Positions 46,672-56,000 of a stretch of 59,466 nucleotides of DNA are shown here, in pieces. The notes beneath the pieces were generated by a model. It saw nothing but the letters and a program-made list of their open reading frames with translations, ran no database searches and had not been told where the DNA came from. A program made the translations under genes and the position numbers. Numbering within the stretch: the first letter of the stretch is position 1; the number at the start of each line of letters is the position of its first letter. The stretch spans positions 1 through 59,466 of IMG/VR virus record IMGVR_UViG_3300046744_000160; one strand, 5' to 3'. This DNA is from a virus.

Positions 46672-48548
46672 TAGCGCCTACCGTCCTGTCTTACGTCGAT
46701 TCGCGGGCTACCAAGCTTCCACCGGGCACCTAATGCTGACGATTCGATCCGCAGTGCAAAAGATCTACCACGAGACCGCAAAAACAATTGGTTTGTAAAC
46801 GTCTCAACAGGTGACGTAGCTGTTCGTATCGTGTCCCCTGATGCGGTGTTATCGAACCCGGCCCCCGGAAAGTTTCTGGACTTTACGGTAAAGGTAGCTT
46901 GTGGGCTACTAAGATTTGTTGATCCGTCAAAGGTAATGTCGGGGATTACACGGTTTATATATGTAAACTTGTCGCCATCACCGATGTCGATAGGCGACGA
47001 TTCGATAAACGAGTTCATCGCTGATCCGTCATCATCGTACCCAAGCTCATGGTTGTATAAGTATTGATTGCCTGCCGCCAATGGGAAGGATCTTACACCA
47101 CGGTCAAGCCACGCGGTGCGGGCAAGATTACCGAAGTACCAGACCTTTTCGGCGTAATTGTATATGACATATCTGTCATTCTCAGAGCTACTAGCACTAG
47201 GATAGTACCATACAACCTCTGAAAATTCAGAGTTGACTCCAGCTACAACCTTGTCTCGCTGACTTTGATTAAAATCAAGGAACACCTTGTCTTTTACAGA
47301 GCAGGGTAGCTGCTGTGTCTGACCAGCATAGATGTAGAAGTTGTCGATACCCATCCAGTAGACAACGTCTTCTGTACCAACAGCAGCGTTTGGCCCAGCT
47401 ATCGTGATGTTAGAAGCAAGCTGCTGGATGCCAAAGGTAAACGGAGGACCGATAAACCGCATAGAACTGAGGGCAGTGTCAGTCCATACCAGTATCTCAC
47501 GCTTTGTTTCAACAGCCTGCACAAAGGTAGATCCAGAGCCAAGTCTGAGATCTCCTGCTGTATTTGTTGCTGCCGGATACCAGATCAGCGGGTTCTCTTG
47601 GTCAGAGAAGCGTATGAGCAGCGGGTCTTGTACACCGTTACCTTGGTTAGCTGTGTTGCTTGCATTCAGAGCATCACAACCAAAAGCAATAACATGCCTA
47701 TCTTGATCAGATACAAGCACCTGCTTTGCGATCTGTGGGACGCTGGTCTTTGTGCCGCTGAGTGTGGACAGTTCAACCGCTCTCGTGGATAGGTTATTAC
47801 TTCTGTCCCAATAGTAAATGTTACTGTCACGAGGGTTGATGAGTAGATCTTCTCCGAAATTATCGTGTGACCACAGTCTGATCTGCGTGGTTGTAACAAG
47901 TCCACTAGAGGCCGCGTCACCCCATCCATCTCTTCCCCATGTTCCTGCACCCCAGCCAGTACCGCCAACCGTGGTATCAAGGCCCACGTTTATTTGATAC
48001 ACGCCAACAGTGTTAGACCCACCGTTACCTGTGTCAGATCCATTGGCTGTAGCAGACGCCGTAATCTTGTAGCTGTTGCCGTTTACAATTTCTGTGATCT
48101 GATGTTCTGTGTTCAGCACAGCCGCAGTGATATTGCCCCCAAGGCTTGCCGCACCAGAGAAAGTAACAAAGTCGTTCTCGACTGCACCGTGACTAGCATC
48201 TGTAACCGTGATCACCGCACTGCCGTTTGTTGCGGCAAAGGTGCAATCACCTGCACTTGTTGTTAGGCGTATAGGTGTGATGTCGTTCAGGCTCTGACCT
48301 TCTTCAATGTAGTATTTGAGGTGGGTGCCGATACCAAGGTAGTTAGAACCATCAAGCGCAATCCAATTGTGCAAAGAACGAGCAGAGCCAAGATAGGTTG
48401 ACGAGGCATACTTCTCCCAACCACCAATCTTTTCAGGATAGCCAAACCGAAAACGGATCTTGTCACAGTCGCGCCAGCCGCCCTCGTTGCTGTACGAGGT
48501 AACTTCCCTGTTTACGCCGGGTCTAAACTGAAGCTTGGTCAAAGGCAT
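46671..48548 (-). CDS. Tail-tube or DNA-stabilisation protein (P22 gp10-like)
   Basis: The 625-residue protein starts 'LQFRPGVNREVTSYSNEGGWRDCDKIRFRFGYPEKIGGW', the typical opening of podoviral gp10-like or tubular-tail proteins, which bind the adaptor ring. A mid-part carries the 'AVITVTDASHGAVENDFVTFSG' domain and then 'GGTGWGAGTWGRDGWGD', followed by a beta-propeller-like end with 'LSSMRFIGPPFTFGIQQL' and 'VYWMGIDNFYIYAGQ'. It would form the tube just below the adaptors encoded at the left edge of the window. The two blocks belong together only if the molecule is circular. Confidence 0.7.
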   Translation of the reverse strand: MPLTKLQFRPGVNREVTSYSNEGGWRDCDKIRFRFGYPEKIGGWEKYASSTYLGSARSLHNWIALDGSNYLGIGTHLKYYIEEGQSLNDITPIRLTTSAGDCTFAATNGSAVITVTDASHGAVENDFVTFSGAASLGGNITAAVLNTEHQITEIVNGNSYKITASATANGSDTGNGGSNTVGVYQINVGLDTTVGGTGWGAGTWGRDGWGDAASSGLVTTTQIRLWSHDNFGEDLLINPRDSNIYYWDRSNNLSTRAVELSTLSGTKTSVPQIAKQVLVSDQDRHVIAFGCDALNASNTANQGNGVQDPLLIRFSDQENPLIWYPAATNTAGDLRLGSGSTFVQAVETKREILVWTDTALSSMRFIGPPFTFGIQQLASNITIAGPNAAVGTEDVVYWMGIDNFYIYAGQTQQLPCSVKDKVFLDFNQSQRDKVVAGVNSEFSEVVWYYPSASSSENDRYVIYNYAEKVWYFGNLARTAWLDRGVRSFPLAAGNQYLYNHELGYDDDGSAMNSFIESSPIDIGDGDKFTYINRVIPDITFDGSTNLSSPQATFTVKSRNFPGAGFDNTASGDTIRTATSPVETFTNQLFLRSRGRSFALRIESSALGARWKLGSPRIDVRQDGRR

Positions 48549-49414
48549 TAATTGTCCTCCGCCCCATAAAAATTACCAATATTTATTTCGCCACTAGTTG
48601 GTACATTTTGATTTATATTAGATGTCACCTGTTGAGTGCCAGTAATATTGCCTAAGTTTGTTGGACCCCACCCCCACCATCCGGGGTCGTTAAGCCTGTA
48701 CGCAAACAACAGTCTAATAGTACAGCCATTTGATCCAGAAGTCCCTGCAAACTTAAAAGACCCACTGGCAGAGGCGTCTGAAACACTAACTGAAGCGCCC
48801 GAATAACTTGTTGGGGCGGCTGTCGGAGTCATTTGAAATGTTCCATTTTGAAAAGTTGTCACAGGTAGAGAATCACCGCGAGATGTCCAGTTACCAAAGT
48901 TAACATTTTGACCTGTGTAATTTGTTATGGCTATGCCACTGCCACTAGATACATACCAAGTTAATGTATGAGGCTGATATTGTAGCGCGGGGTTGCTTGG
49001 CAACTGATCTTGCCCCCCACTTGCGGTATGAGTTGTGCTTCCAACTGTCAAAGAATAGCTTCCACTAAAACTTCTATAGCCATTGGGGTCTTCGGGTTGA
49101 CTTCCTAATTTACCCCAATTTGACCACACTGAATTAGTAATTGCCCAAGACCAGTTAATAGTTTGATCTACCGTTGCATTTGCAGGAAAAACTATTTGAT
49201 TATAAATACCGCTGCCCCCAGCGGGGCCGCCGTTGCCATCGCCTGTACCGTTTCCTCCACCAGACTGAGATGCCGTAAAAGATTGGGTAACGGTTTTGCT
49301 TGAGGGAACCAAGCTACCATCACGATAAAACTCAGACATGGAGTTAGGCTGTGAGTCACTAAACTCTGTAGCTATTTCACCTAAAGATATGGTCCCAGAG
49401 GATGGCAGTGTCAT
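48548..49414 (-). CDS. Tail-fibre-type protein
   Basis: The 288-residue protein begins MTLPSSGTISLGEIATEFSD, a common opening of marine-phage fibre or baseplate proteins ('G.ISL..I..EF......S.SE.Y'). The rest is Gly/Ser/Thr/Asn-rich beta text with 'YRSFSGSYSLTVGSTTHTASGGQ' and a Trp-rich end 'LAYRLNDPGWWGWGPTNLG'. It looks like a stack of small beta-sandwich domains. It is probably a minor adhesin. Start and stop overlap the neighbours by one base. Confidence 0.65.
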   Translation of the reverse strand: MTLPSSGTISLGEIATEFSDSQPNSMSEFYRDGSLVPSSKTVTQSFTASQSGGGNGTGDGNGGPAGGSGIYNQIVFPANATVDQTINWSWAITNSVWSNWGKLGSQPEDPNGYRSFSGSYSLTVGSTTHTASGGQDQLPSNPALQYQPHTLTWYVSSGSGIAITNYTGQNVNFGNWTSRGDSLPVTTFQNGTFQMTPTAAPTSYSGASVSVSDASASGSFKFAGTSGSNGCTIRLLFAYRLNDPGWWGWGPTNLGNITGTQQVTSNINQNVPTSGEINIGNFYGAEDN

Positions 49415-50319
49415 TAGATTGATCCATATGCAGTGACGTTTCCAACAACGGTTAAGTTACCGCTGGTGTCTAGTTTTGCCTTTGCTGTTCCAGCGTAAGA
49501 TATAATTAAATTGTTAGAGGAAACCGTGAATGTCCAATCATTTGAAGAGTTATCCAAAGTAAAACTATCACCTTGCACGGTGCCTGTTACATCAACACCT
49601 GCTGATGTAGTTTCAATTTTAACTCCATTATCGTGGTATAAACTAACTGCGCCATCATCAGCAAAATGTGCAAGTGTTTCTCCCGTTCCTTCGATATAAA
49701 CATTAGAACCAGTTATCCTTAAAGCACCAGTTCCCGATTCTGTTATACGCGAGTCAGAGCCATCATGGTATATGGACATATCTGTCCCTGCGCCAAAATT
49801 TAATCGGTCATCAGAAGCGCCGCTGCTGTCGTTAAAATTAATATTTTTGCCGTTAACATCAAGATTGCCACCTAACTGCGGAGAGGTATCTGAAACAAGA
49901 TCGGGAATAAAGCTGGCTTTTTGCACTTGAGCGCCACTACCCGCGCCGTTTGCAAAAATCCATGCTGTCTCACCATTGATAATAGTGACATTACCGCCGC
50001 TGCCTTGTGTAAATATTGCCGACTGACCTGAGTCATTCTTAACAAGATACATCTTGTCCTGATCATTAGGACTAATCGTTACAGTATTTGTCCCGGATGG
50101 AGAGCCTCCCAAGAGCAAAACTTTATAATGCCCATCTGAAAGTGACCCATCGGAGGTTGTTAACGTATGCGTTGTTCCAGATAGAGTTATAGAGCCAACG
50201 CCACTTAACACACGATCAATAATGTCAAAGTTTGTATTAGTGGTATCGCCCCATGTACCCGACTGTTCACCGGAGCCGGGTTTTTCTATGCCACTGTTTG
50301 CTGTATATGTACTAGCCAT
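49414..50319 (-). CDS. Tail-fibre protein with 'GDTTNTNFDIIDRV' N-domain
   Basis: The 301-residue protein starts 'MASTYTANSGIEKPGSGEQSGTWGDTTNTNFDIIDRVLSG', the N-terminal attachment domain of many marine-phage fibres. It continues with 'YKVLLLGGSPSGTNTVTISPND' and 'GETAWIFANGAGSGAQVQK'. The second half has beta repeats with 'LGGNLDVNGKNINFND' and 'GTDMSIYHDGSDSRI', text also present in the 655-residue fibre at 57449-59416. It ends 'GNLTVVGNVTAYGSI' with no chaperone domain. It probably forms a short trimeric fibre. Confidence 0.75.
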   Translation of the reverse strand: MASTYTANSGIEKPGSGEQSGTWGDTTNTNFDIIDRVLSGVGSITLSGTTHTLTTSDGSLSDGHYKVLLLGGSPSGTNTVTISPNDQDKMYLVKNDSGQSAIFTQGSGGNVTIINGETAWIFANGAGSGAQVQKASFIPDLVSDTSPQLGGNLDVNGKNINFNDSSGASDDRLNFGAGTDMSIYHDGSDSRITESGTGALRITGSNVYIEGTGETLAHFADDGAVSLYHDNGVKIETTSAGVDVTGTVQGDSFTLDNSSNDWTFTVSSNNLIISYAGTAKAKLDTSGNLTVVGNVTAYGSI

Positions 50320-51093
50320 TTAGACCACCTCTTCCGTCCACTGGTTGATTGTACCACCAGCATTGATTTCTGTCCATGAATCGCCCGTGTGAGTTATAGC
50401 AGACCAGTTAGGTGTGCCGCCAGGATCAATCGGCACCCACAACAAGCCCCCGTCTACTGTCATTACAAACAAGAACGTCATGCTGCTTTCGCCGGAAGCG
50501 ATTAAGTTAGGTATAGTGGTTTGCGTAAATGACGTAACAAGCTCTGCCACAGACGTTTTTATTAATGTGGGAGTAATGTCTTGTGAGAATACAAACTCTA
50601 TACCAGACGAACCAGATGCCACAAGATTGCCATCACTGGTTTGCGTAAAGCTAAATATAATGTCTGAAGTTGCTACTTTAACAGTGTTGGCGGAGGCAGA
50701 CTGAACAAACAAGAAGTCGGCTTCAGCAACAGCACTAGCTATCCGGGTAGCTGTAGAAGTCTGCGTGAAGTTAGCGTCCATAGACGCATCAGCTTCTTTG
50801 ACTCTGTTGGCTGTAGTGGTTTGCGTAAAATTGAAATCAACCTCTGCTACACCACTAGCAACAAGTGATGCAGTTGAGGTTTGAGTAAAGTTAGCATCTA
50901 TCGTTAGCTCACCACTTAGAATGCCAACACCAACATGTACTTTACTAAAGGTGCCTATCATGTGATCCACACCTGAAAGCACACCTATGCCTACAGAGGT
51001 TTGAGTAAAGTTGGCGTCCATAGTCTGAACGCCCTCTCTAATAATCCCCTGCCCAGCAAAAGGTATCTCAGCAAATGTAGCTTCGGCAAACAT
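50320..51093 (-). CDS. Repeat protein with 20-residue 'DANFTQTS' units
   Basis: Most of the 257 residues are about ten tandem units near 20 residues long: 'MDANFTQTSVGIGVLSGVDH', 'IDANFTQTSTASLVASGVAE', 'VDFNFTQTTTANRVKEADAS', 'MDANFTQTSTATRIASAVAE' and more diverged copies. The alternating pattern suggests a beta-helix or beta-solenoid, with one coil per unit. The C-terminus is a separate Trp-rich domain with 'WVPIDPGGTPNWSAI' and 'DSWTEINAGGTINQW'. It is most likely a fibre or fibre-linking protein. A small number of Cys-free residues and the position among fibre genes support this. Confidence 0.7.
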   Translation of the reverse strand: MFAEATFAEIPFAGQGIIREGVQTMDANFTQTSVGIGVLSGVDHMIGTFSKVHVGVGILSGELTIDANFTQTSTASLVASGVAEVDFNFTQTTTANRVKEADASMDANFTQTSTATRIASAVAEADFLFVQSASANTVKVATSDIIFSFTQTSDGNLVASGSSGIEFVFSQDITPTLIKTSVAELVTSFTQTTIPNLIASGESSMTFLFVMTVDGGLLWVPIDPGGTPNWSAITHTGDSWTEINAGGTINQWTEEVV

Positions 51094-51338
51094 TAGCTTG
51101 CTGTGTACCCTTTGCCAGCCGTGATAGCAGCATTAACCGCTGTCATATTCTCATCTGTCCAGTAGTCTTTAGCTACCATCAGTTCCAGATGCTCAACATT
51201 GCGGTCTACACAACCCTGACGCTCTTCTGCTTCTTCATCTGCCATTGCATCACCTGCAATCACGTCTGTGATGAGTTGCACGGAATGACCCATAGCGGTG
51301 TAGTTCTGTGCAATTTGTTCTGTTGTAATTTCGTCCAT
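51093..51338 (-). CDS. Small acidic protein among the fibre genes
   Basis: I take the ATG at 51338, which follows AAAGGAG by six bases; a longer reading from 51371 lies inside the fibre gene before it. The 81-residue product begins MDEITTEQIAQNYTAMGHSV and has 'ITDVIAGDAMADEEAEERQGCVDRNVEHLELMVAKDYWTDENM' and 'AINAGK'-like end text. It is helical and may be a fibre chaperone or assembly factor. I recall similar short proteins beside fibres in marine phages, with no known role. Confidence 0.6.
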   Translation of the reverse strand: MDEITTEQIAQNYTAMGHSVQLITDVIAGDAMADEEAEERQGCVDRNVEHLELMVAKDYWTDENMTAVNAAITAGKGYTAS

Positions 51339-51349
51339 TTTATTCTCCT

Positions 51350-53623
51350 TTAACAAGCCATCAACACACAAGGCACACAGTATGACCCATCGTCATAGGT
51401 GTGCGATACATTGGTTGATGTTACTTTTGCGATTGTTTTGCTGCGAACAATGTCGTCACCTTGCGGCTTTGCCGTGCCATCGCCAGCACTCATTAGCAAG
51501 TCACCCCGTGCGACAGTTGTGCCTTGTGCAATGCGGATAATCATGTCGCCTGTCATTGCGACATTCATGTCGGCGGTGTAGTCCTCGTCATCATTATCCC
51601 AGTTGACGAACACGCCAGCAACATTTGGGTCACCTTCAACTGAAGACACAGCCATACAGTTAAGCTGTTCGTTATCTTCTGTCACGCCATCCTTAGTCCA
51701 CTCAGCCATCTGGTCTAAGTTAGTCATCACGGTGCCTTTGAGCAGGCCGTTAATACGGTTGCCGTCTGTAGCTTGTGACCAGCGAGATAGGTGTCCACCG
51801 TTGTATGACACGGTAGTGCCAGATACTGAAATGCTACCTTCAGCAGCGCCAGCCTGATAAAAAGTTATTAAATCACCGTCAGAGGCGTTTCTATCTAAAT
51901 ATAATAAATTTGCACCGCCTGTAATGCCAATATATCCAGCGCCACTGCCAGTATGTCCGTCAAGTACAATACCATTTCTTCCACTTACAGAACCCGTATT
52001 TGGGAAAAAAGTATTTTGACCACTATGTGAAATTCTCCAGCGTTCACTATCAGACCACATACGAATATTGCCAGCGCCATCTGACAGCACGACTCTGTTG
52101 CTGGCTGTGCGGATGTCTAGACCATCCTGATTGCCGTTATAGCGGCCAAGAATTGTGTTATTAGAGCCTGTGGTGATATTGTCGCCAGAGCCTTGCCCAA
52201 AGAAACTATTTAATGCCCCAGTAGTTATGGATGCACCAGCAGCATGACCAAAAAATGCGTTTTGATACCCTGTAGTATTGGCAGTTCCAGCCTGATACCC
52301 AAACGCGGAATTGGTTGTACCAGTAGTGTTCGCGTCTAGTGCCGCATAACCAACAGCAGTATTTGAATGACCACTGGTATTTGCATCCATCGCTGCATAA
52401 CCAACAGCCGTGTTGGCGTTTGCTGTCGTATTGTTCTGCAAACTAGCCCTGCCTACAGCAACATTCTCTTCTCCTGTAGTATTCGCGGTCATAGAGTTTT
52501 GACCGATTGCGGTGTTAAGAGCGCCAGTGGTGTTTGCGTTCAAAGCAGACGTGCCGACAGCAGTGTTGTTACTTGCGGTAGTATTGTTTCGTAACGCTCC
52601 TGCACCCACAGCAACACTGTTGCTTCCCGTGGTGTTCGCTTTCAAGGCATTTTTACCTAAAGCGGCGTGTTGCTCACCAGTGGTGTTTACGTTCAAAGCC
52701 TCACCACCAACCGCAGTATTAGATGCGCCAGTAGTGTTTGCAATAAGTGCAGATGCTCCAACAGCAGTGTTGTTACTTGCGGTTGTATTTGCAGCGAGTG
52801 AGTCTTTGCCGACAGATGTATTATTTAACCCAGTGGTATTTGCGTAAAGTGCGCTTTTACCTAACGCCGTTAAATTTGCACCAGTAGTGTTTGTTGCTGA
52901 TGAATTATGTCCGACAGATACGTTGCTTGCGCCAGTGGTGTTTGCGACTAGAGAGGCATAGCCTACTGCCGTATTGTTTGATGCGGTAGTATTAGATGTT
53001 AAAGCATCACTGCCGATAGCAACATTATAGTTGCCAGTAGTCGTCTGTCCAAGTGCATGTGAGCCGACAGCAACATTGATGCCGCCTGTGGTTATTGCGT
53101 CTGCTGCGTTTTGTCCTACAGCCGTATTCTGTTGGCCTGTGGTGTTTGCGGCAAGTGTCTGATAACCTATAGCAACACAATTTGATGCTGTGGTATTTGC
53201 AAACAATGCGCTATCACCTACCGCCGTATTGTTCGCGCCCGTGGTGTTAGTATACAAAGCAACCGTTCCAATCGCCGTGTTGTTTGCACCTGATGAAGTG
53301 TTGTATCCTGCACTAGAACCTACTGCTACGTTGCGTGTACCAGAAGTGTTAGTCTCTAGTGTTTGGTTGCCGACAGCGGTGTTACTTGCGCCAGTGTTAT
53401 TGGTTAGTGAGTTTGTACCGATAGCTGTGTTGTAGTTGCCAGTAGAGGCATCCAATGCAGTGTTACCCAGCGCTACGTTGTTTGTGCCTGTCGGGTAGTT
53501 ACCGTCCAGCTTAATCGTGCCGCTATCCTGCGAGATGTTACCGCCAATAGTTATATTGTCTACAGTAACGGTGCCACTGAAGTCCTTATCGGCTGCATCT
53601 GCTAAGTCTCTTGCTCTAGTCAT
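51350..53623 (-). CDS. Large tail fibre with 27 YadA-like 17-residue repeats
   Basis: The 757-residue protein has a short N-terminus 'MTRARDLADAADKDFSG', then 27 head-like repeats (residues about 42-495) of the form N-T-T-G-x(2)-N-T-A-V-G-x(2)-A-L-x-A. These resemble the left-handed parallel beta-roll of YadA-type trimeric adhesins. A smaller central part and a C-terminal domain follow, with 'NVAGVFVNWDNDDEDYTADMNVAMTGDMIIRIAQG' and 'TIAKVTS', similar to the Peptidase_G2-like end of other fibres. It forms a long trimeric fibre that binds the host surface. Its start overlaps the end of the 721-residue fibre. Confidence 0.85.
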   Translation of the reverse strand: MTRARDLADAADKDFSGTVTVDNITIGGNISQDSGTIKLDGNYPTGTNNVALGNTALDASTGNYNTAIGTNSLTNNTGASNTAVGNQTLETNTSGTRNVAVGSSAGYNTSSGANNTAIGTVALYTNTTGANNTAVGDSALFANTTASNCVAIGYQTLAANTTGQQNTAVGQNAADAITTGGINVAVGSHALGQTTTGNYNVAIGSDALTSNTTASNNTAVGYASLVANTTGASNVSVGHNSSATNTTGANLTALGKSALYANTTGLNNTSVGKDSLAANTTASNNTAVGASALIANTTGASNTAVGGEALNVNTTGEQHAALGKNALKANTTGSNSVAVGAGALRNNTTASNNTAVGTSALNANTTGALNTAIGQNSMTANTTGEENVAVGRASLQNNTTANANTAVGYAAMDANTSGHSNTAVGYAALDANTTGTTNSAFGYQAGTANTTGYQNAFFGHAAGASITTGALNSFFGQGSGDNITTGSNNTILGRYNGNQDGLDIRTASNRVVLSDGAGNIRMWSDSERWRISHSGQNTFFPNTGSVSGRNGIVLDGHTGSGAGYIGITGGANLLYLDRNASDGDLITFYQAGAAEGSISVSGTTVSYNGGHLSRWSQATDGNRINGLLKGTVMTNLDQMAEWTKDGVTEDNEQLNCMAVSSVEGDPNVAGVFVNWDNDDEDYTADMNVAMTGDMIIRIAQGTTVARGDLLMSAGDGTAKPQGDDIVRSKTIAKVTSTNVSHTYDDGSYCVPCVLMAC
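52130..53500 (-). repeat. 51-bp coding tandem repeat, 27 units
   Basis: The units encode the 17-residue adhesin repeats. On the plus strand they are visible as recurring phrases such as 'ccagtagtgtttgc' and 'gcagtgttgttacttgc', spaced about 51 bases apart. The array is diverged, with some units one residue longer or shorter near both ends. Unit number could change by recombination between copies. Confidence 0.85.
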
Positions 53624-55785
53624 TCTCCGGCCTCCAATGCCGCAAGGCGTGTCTCAATATCTGTCAGACGTTGCTCTGTGGCTGCTCCGATAAACGCCAA
53701 CAATTCAGGATAACGGATGCCCATACGGGTGCGCTGCGTTGCGCCATCTGGTGCTTCATCTGCTGTATGGTATGTGTCGATGCGGGTGTAAGCATCTTTG
53801 GCCTCGACAGCTTCAGTGATTACGTTACCGTCCTCGTCAAGCACCTCGTCAACAGCCTCGACAGCAGGAACATCTGTGCTGGTTTCCCACCAAGTATCAG
53901 AACACCAGAACGCATAGTTTGCTGCGTCAAGGCCAGCGTCAGACATAGCAGCTTGCACTTCCTGTGCAATTACACCTGTATGGATACGGGCTGTGTCACC
54001 TTTAGATGCGGCAGCATCCTTCCATTTGTATGTCTTAAATAGTGCGCTGATGGCTTTTGCGGCATTTATCTCTGTGCTTGTCAGGCTGGCAATATTCTGC
54101 TTTTCGTTTTCGTCAGATGTTTGAATTGTGCCATTTGAGGCAAAAATGTCTTGGAATCGGCGGCTACCTATCCCTAAATCAATGTGATTGTCGATAGTGT
54201 CAAAAGTATCAAAAGAGAATGGGGTTATTGTGTTATTTGTAGCGTCAAAAAACAAACCTACATCACTTTGACCGACACACAGCCTATCGCTAAGTACACC
54301 TATGGAACCACCAGTGCTGCCATCAGTGGCAAAAGACATAATCGTACCGTCACTGGTTTTACGATTAAGAGTGACACATGAATTACCGTCATTCGTTACA
54401 CTTAAATGTCCACCGCCTGTTGCTGAACCTGCGGCTGATATGCCGTTGTTTGCGATACTGTCGGCAGTCTTGCCAATCAGCAGGTTGTTGCTGTTGTTAA
54501 CGTGCATTGCAACAGCGTCATCTGTCACGTTATAAATACTCAGGCCTGAGTTAGCCACGCCCGGATTTGCAGGGGTGATTTCCCAAACTTTACTGTTTGC
54601 TGTATTTTCCAAACGCAGCGTGGCCGCATCGCTTGCAGCATACAGGTGCATTAATTTGCCCGGCGATGAAGTGCCAATGCCGACATTGCCGCCCGATGCA
54701 ATGTGCAAACGGGTCGCAAAGCCGCTGCCAGAAACAAAATTCACACCGCCGTTTCCACCATACAGCGCAGTTCCGCCCGACTGAACCTTACAAAAGGCTT
54801 GAGTGTCATCGTTCTGGACTTGTAGTCCGATGTCTGCGTCCGCTGTGGTTTTTATATGGAGTGCATCGCTTGGTGCCGTAGTGCCGATGCCGACATCGCC
54901 ATCTTGGGTTATTCTGACCCTCTCTACTGCACCATCTGAGCCGTCTGTATTGGTTTCAAACACCAGCGCGGTGTCGTTGCCACCAACACGGTCAGCAACA
55001 ATCGCAGCCACCTCACGATCTGAACCAGCATCAGTTGTGCGCTTGAACTGAATACGACTTTCATCGCCACTAGTGTTTGAGGCGTGACTAATTGTAAGGG
55101 CGTTAAAACCACCAGATGATGAGGAAGAACTTTTTAAGTTGGAACTTGTTGAAAGCACACCATCAACTTGTAGTGTAGATGACATGTCCACAGGCCCATT
55201 TATATCTACAAATCCGTCATCTCTAACCGAAAATTTACTGGCTAGGCTTGAATTATAAAGCTGTAGGATTGTACTGCTAGAACCGTCTGTTGCGCCAGCC
55301 ACCGTCAACGCACGAGTTGATGCGACAGCATTTACACCTATAGAAGCGTGTCCTACAATAGAGGCTGTACTAGAGGCAGATACTGTAGTGAACGCACCTG
55401 TACTCGCGCTAGACGCACCAATGGCAGTCCCATCTATAGCACCACCGTCAATGTCTACAGTGCCAGTAACGCTTAGATTACCGCCTATGCTGAAGTCGCT
55501 GTTCACATTACCGCTGAACACACTAAAGACATCGTAGACCACGATCTCGACAACATCATTTGCAGTCAATGCCGACAAGCCAGCAATGGTGTTCGCTGTG
55601 CTTGTGTTGTAGTCGGTGCCAGCTACTAGGGTTACACCATTCAGGTTTACATCAACATAGTTGCCGTCAGTGAATGTCAGGGTGCCACCTGTCAGCGCAC
55701 CACTAACGGATGTCTCGCCCCCGGATGCAGTGAAGTAGTAACGATTTCTAACACCCTGTGATGGTGATCTGCCCAAGTACGCCAT
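53620..55785 (-). CDS. Tail fibre with C-terminal S74 intramolecular chaperone
   Basis: The 721-residue protein begins MAYLGRSPSQGVRNRYYFTA, a standard marine-phage fibre N-domain. It carries many beta repeats, such as 'ISQDGDVGIGTTAPSDALHIKTT' and 'SGGNVGIGTSSPGKLMHLY', and ends in a Peptidase_S74 domain. That domain has 'TSDENEKQNIASL' (the Ser-Asp at the self-cleavage site), 'ARIHTGVIAQEVQAAM', 'MGIRYPELLAFIGAA' and a terminal coiled coil 'EQRLTDIETRLAALEAG'. S74 domains fold the trimer and then cut themselves off. This fibre is followed by the 757-residue fibre. The two may be alternative or nested fibres. Confidence 0.85.
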   Translation of the reverse strand: MAYLGRSPSQGVRNRYYFTASGGETSVSGALTGGTLTFTDGNYVDVNLNGVTLVAGTDYNTSTANTIAGLSALTANDVVEIVVYDVFSVFSGNVNSDFSIGGNLSVTGTVDIDGGAIDGTAIGASSASTGAFTTVSASSTASIVGHASIGVNAVASTRALTVAGATDGSSSTILQLYNSSLASKFSVRDDGFVDINGPVDMSSTLQVDGVLSTSSNLKSSSSSSGGFNALTISHASNTSGDESRIQFKRTTDAGSDREVAAIVADRVGGNDTALVFETNTDGSDGAVERVRITQDGDVGIGTTAPSDALHIKTTADADIGLQVQNDDTQAFCKVQSGGTALYGGNGGVNFVSGSGFATRLHIASGGNVGIGTSSPGKLMHLYAASDAATLRLENTANSKVWEITPANPGVANSGLSIYNVTDDAVAMHVNNSNNLLIGKTADSIANNGISAAGSATGGGHLSVTNDGNSCVTLNRKTSDGTIMSFATDGSTGGSIGVLSDRLCVGQSDVGLFFDATNNTITPFSFDTFDTIDNHIDLGIGSRRFQDIFASNGTIQTSDENEKQNIASLTSTEINAAKAISALFKTYKWKDAAASKGDTARIHTGVIAQEVQAAMSDAGLDAANYAFWCSDTWWETSTDVPAVEAVDEVLDEDGNVITEAVEAKDAYTRIDTYHTADEAPDGATQRTRMGIRYPELLAFIGAATEQRLTDIETRLAALEAGE

Positions 55786-55786
55786 A

Positions 55787-55999
55787 CTAGGCTACCTCTT
55801 CTTCGTCCTTGCTCTGAACTGATTCAATCAGCTTGTCAGTAAAAACATTCTGTGCAGCCTGAACCTGATCCAAATCAAATCGAATGTTCGCCGCTTTGTT
55901 TTGGCAAGACCGGATTTGCATAATGAGGTAGTTCTGCTCCTCATTAAGATCCTCTGTCTTGTATTCCTTGCCGTTGATCGTAACTACGTTATCGCTCAT
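55787..55999 (-). CDS. Small helical protein, DUF6447-like
   Basis: The 70-residue protein 'VVTINGKEYKTEDLNEEQNYLIMQIRSCQNKAANIRF' continues 'DLDQVQAAQNVFTDKLIESVQ'. The short 'I.INGK.Y...DL..E.......I' strand-helix start followed by one long helix fits the DUF6447 family, as far as I remember it, which is common beside fibre genes of cyanophages and other marine phages. Its function is unknown; fibre assembly is a reasonable guess. It ends two bases before the fibre ATG at 55785. Confidence 0.6.
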   Translation of the reverse strand: MSDNVVTINGKEYKTEDLNEEQNYLIMQIRSCQNKAANIRFDLDQVQAAQNVFTDKLIESVQSKDEEEVA

Positions 56000-56000
56000 C

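Noticed and set aside
52130-53500. Regularly spaced short repeats resembling a CRISPR array
   Set aside because: The spacing is set by codons of the 17-residue protein repeat. There are no identical repeats with unique spacers, and the frame is open throughout.
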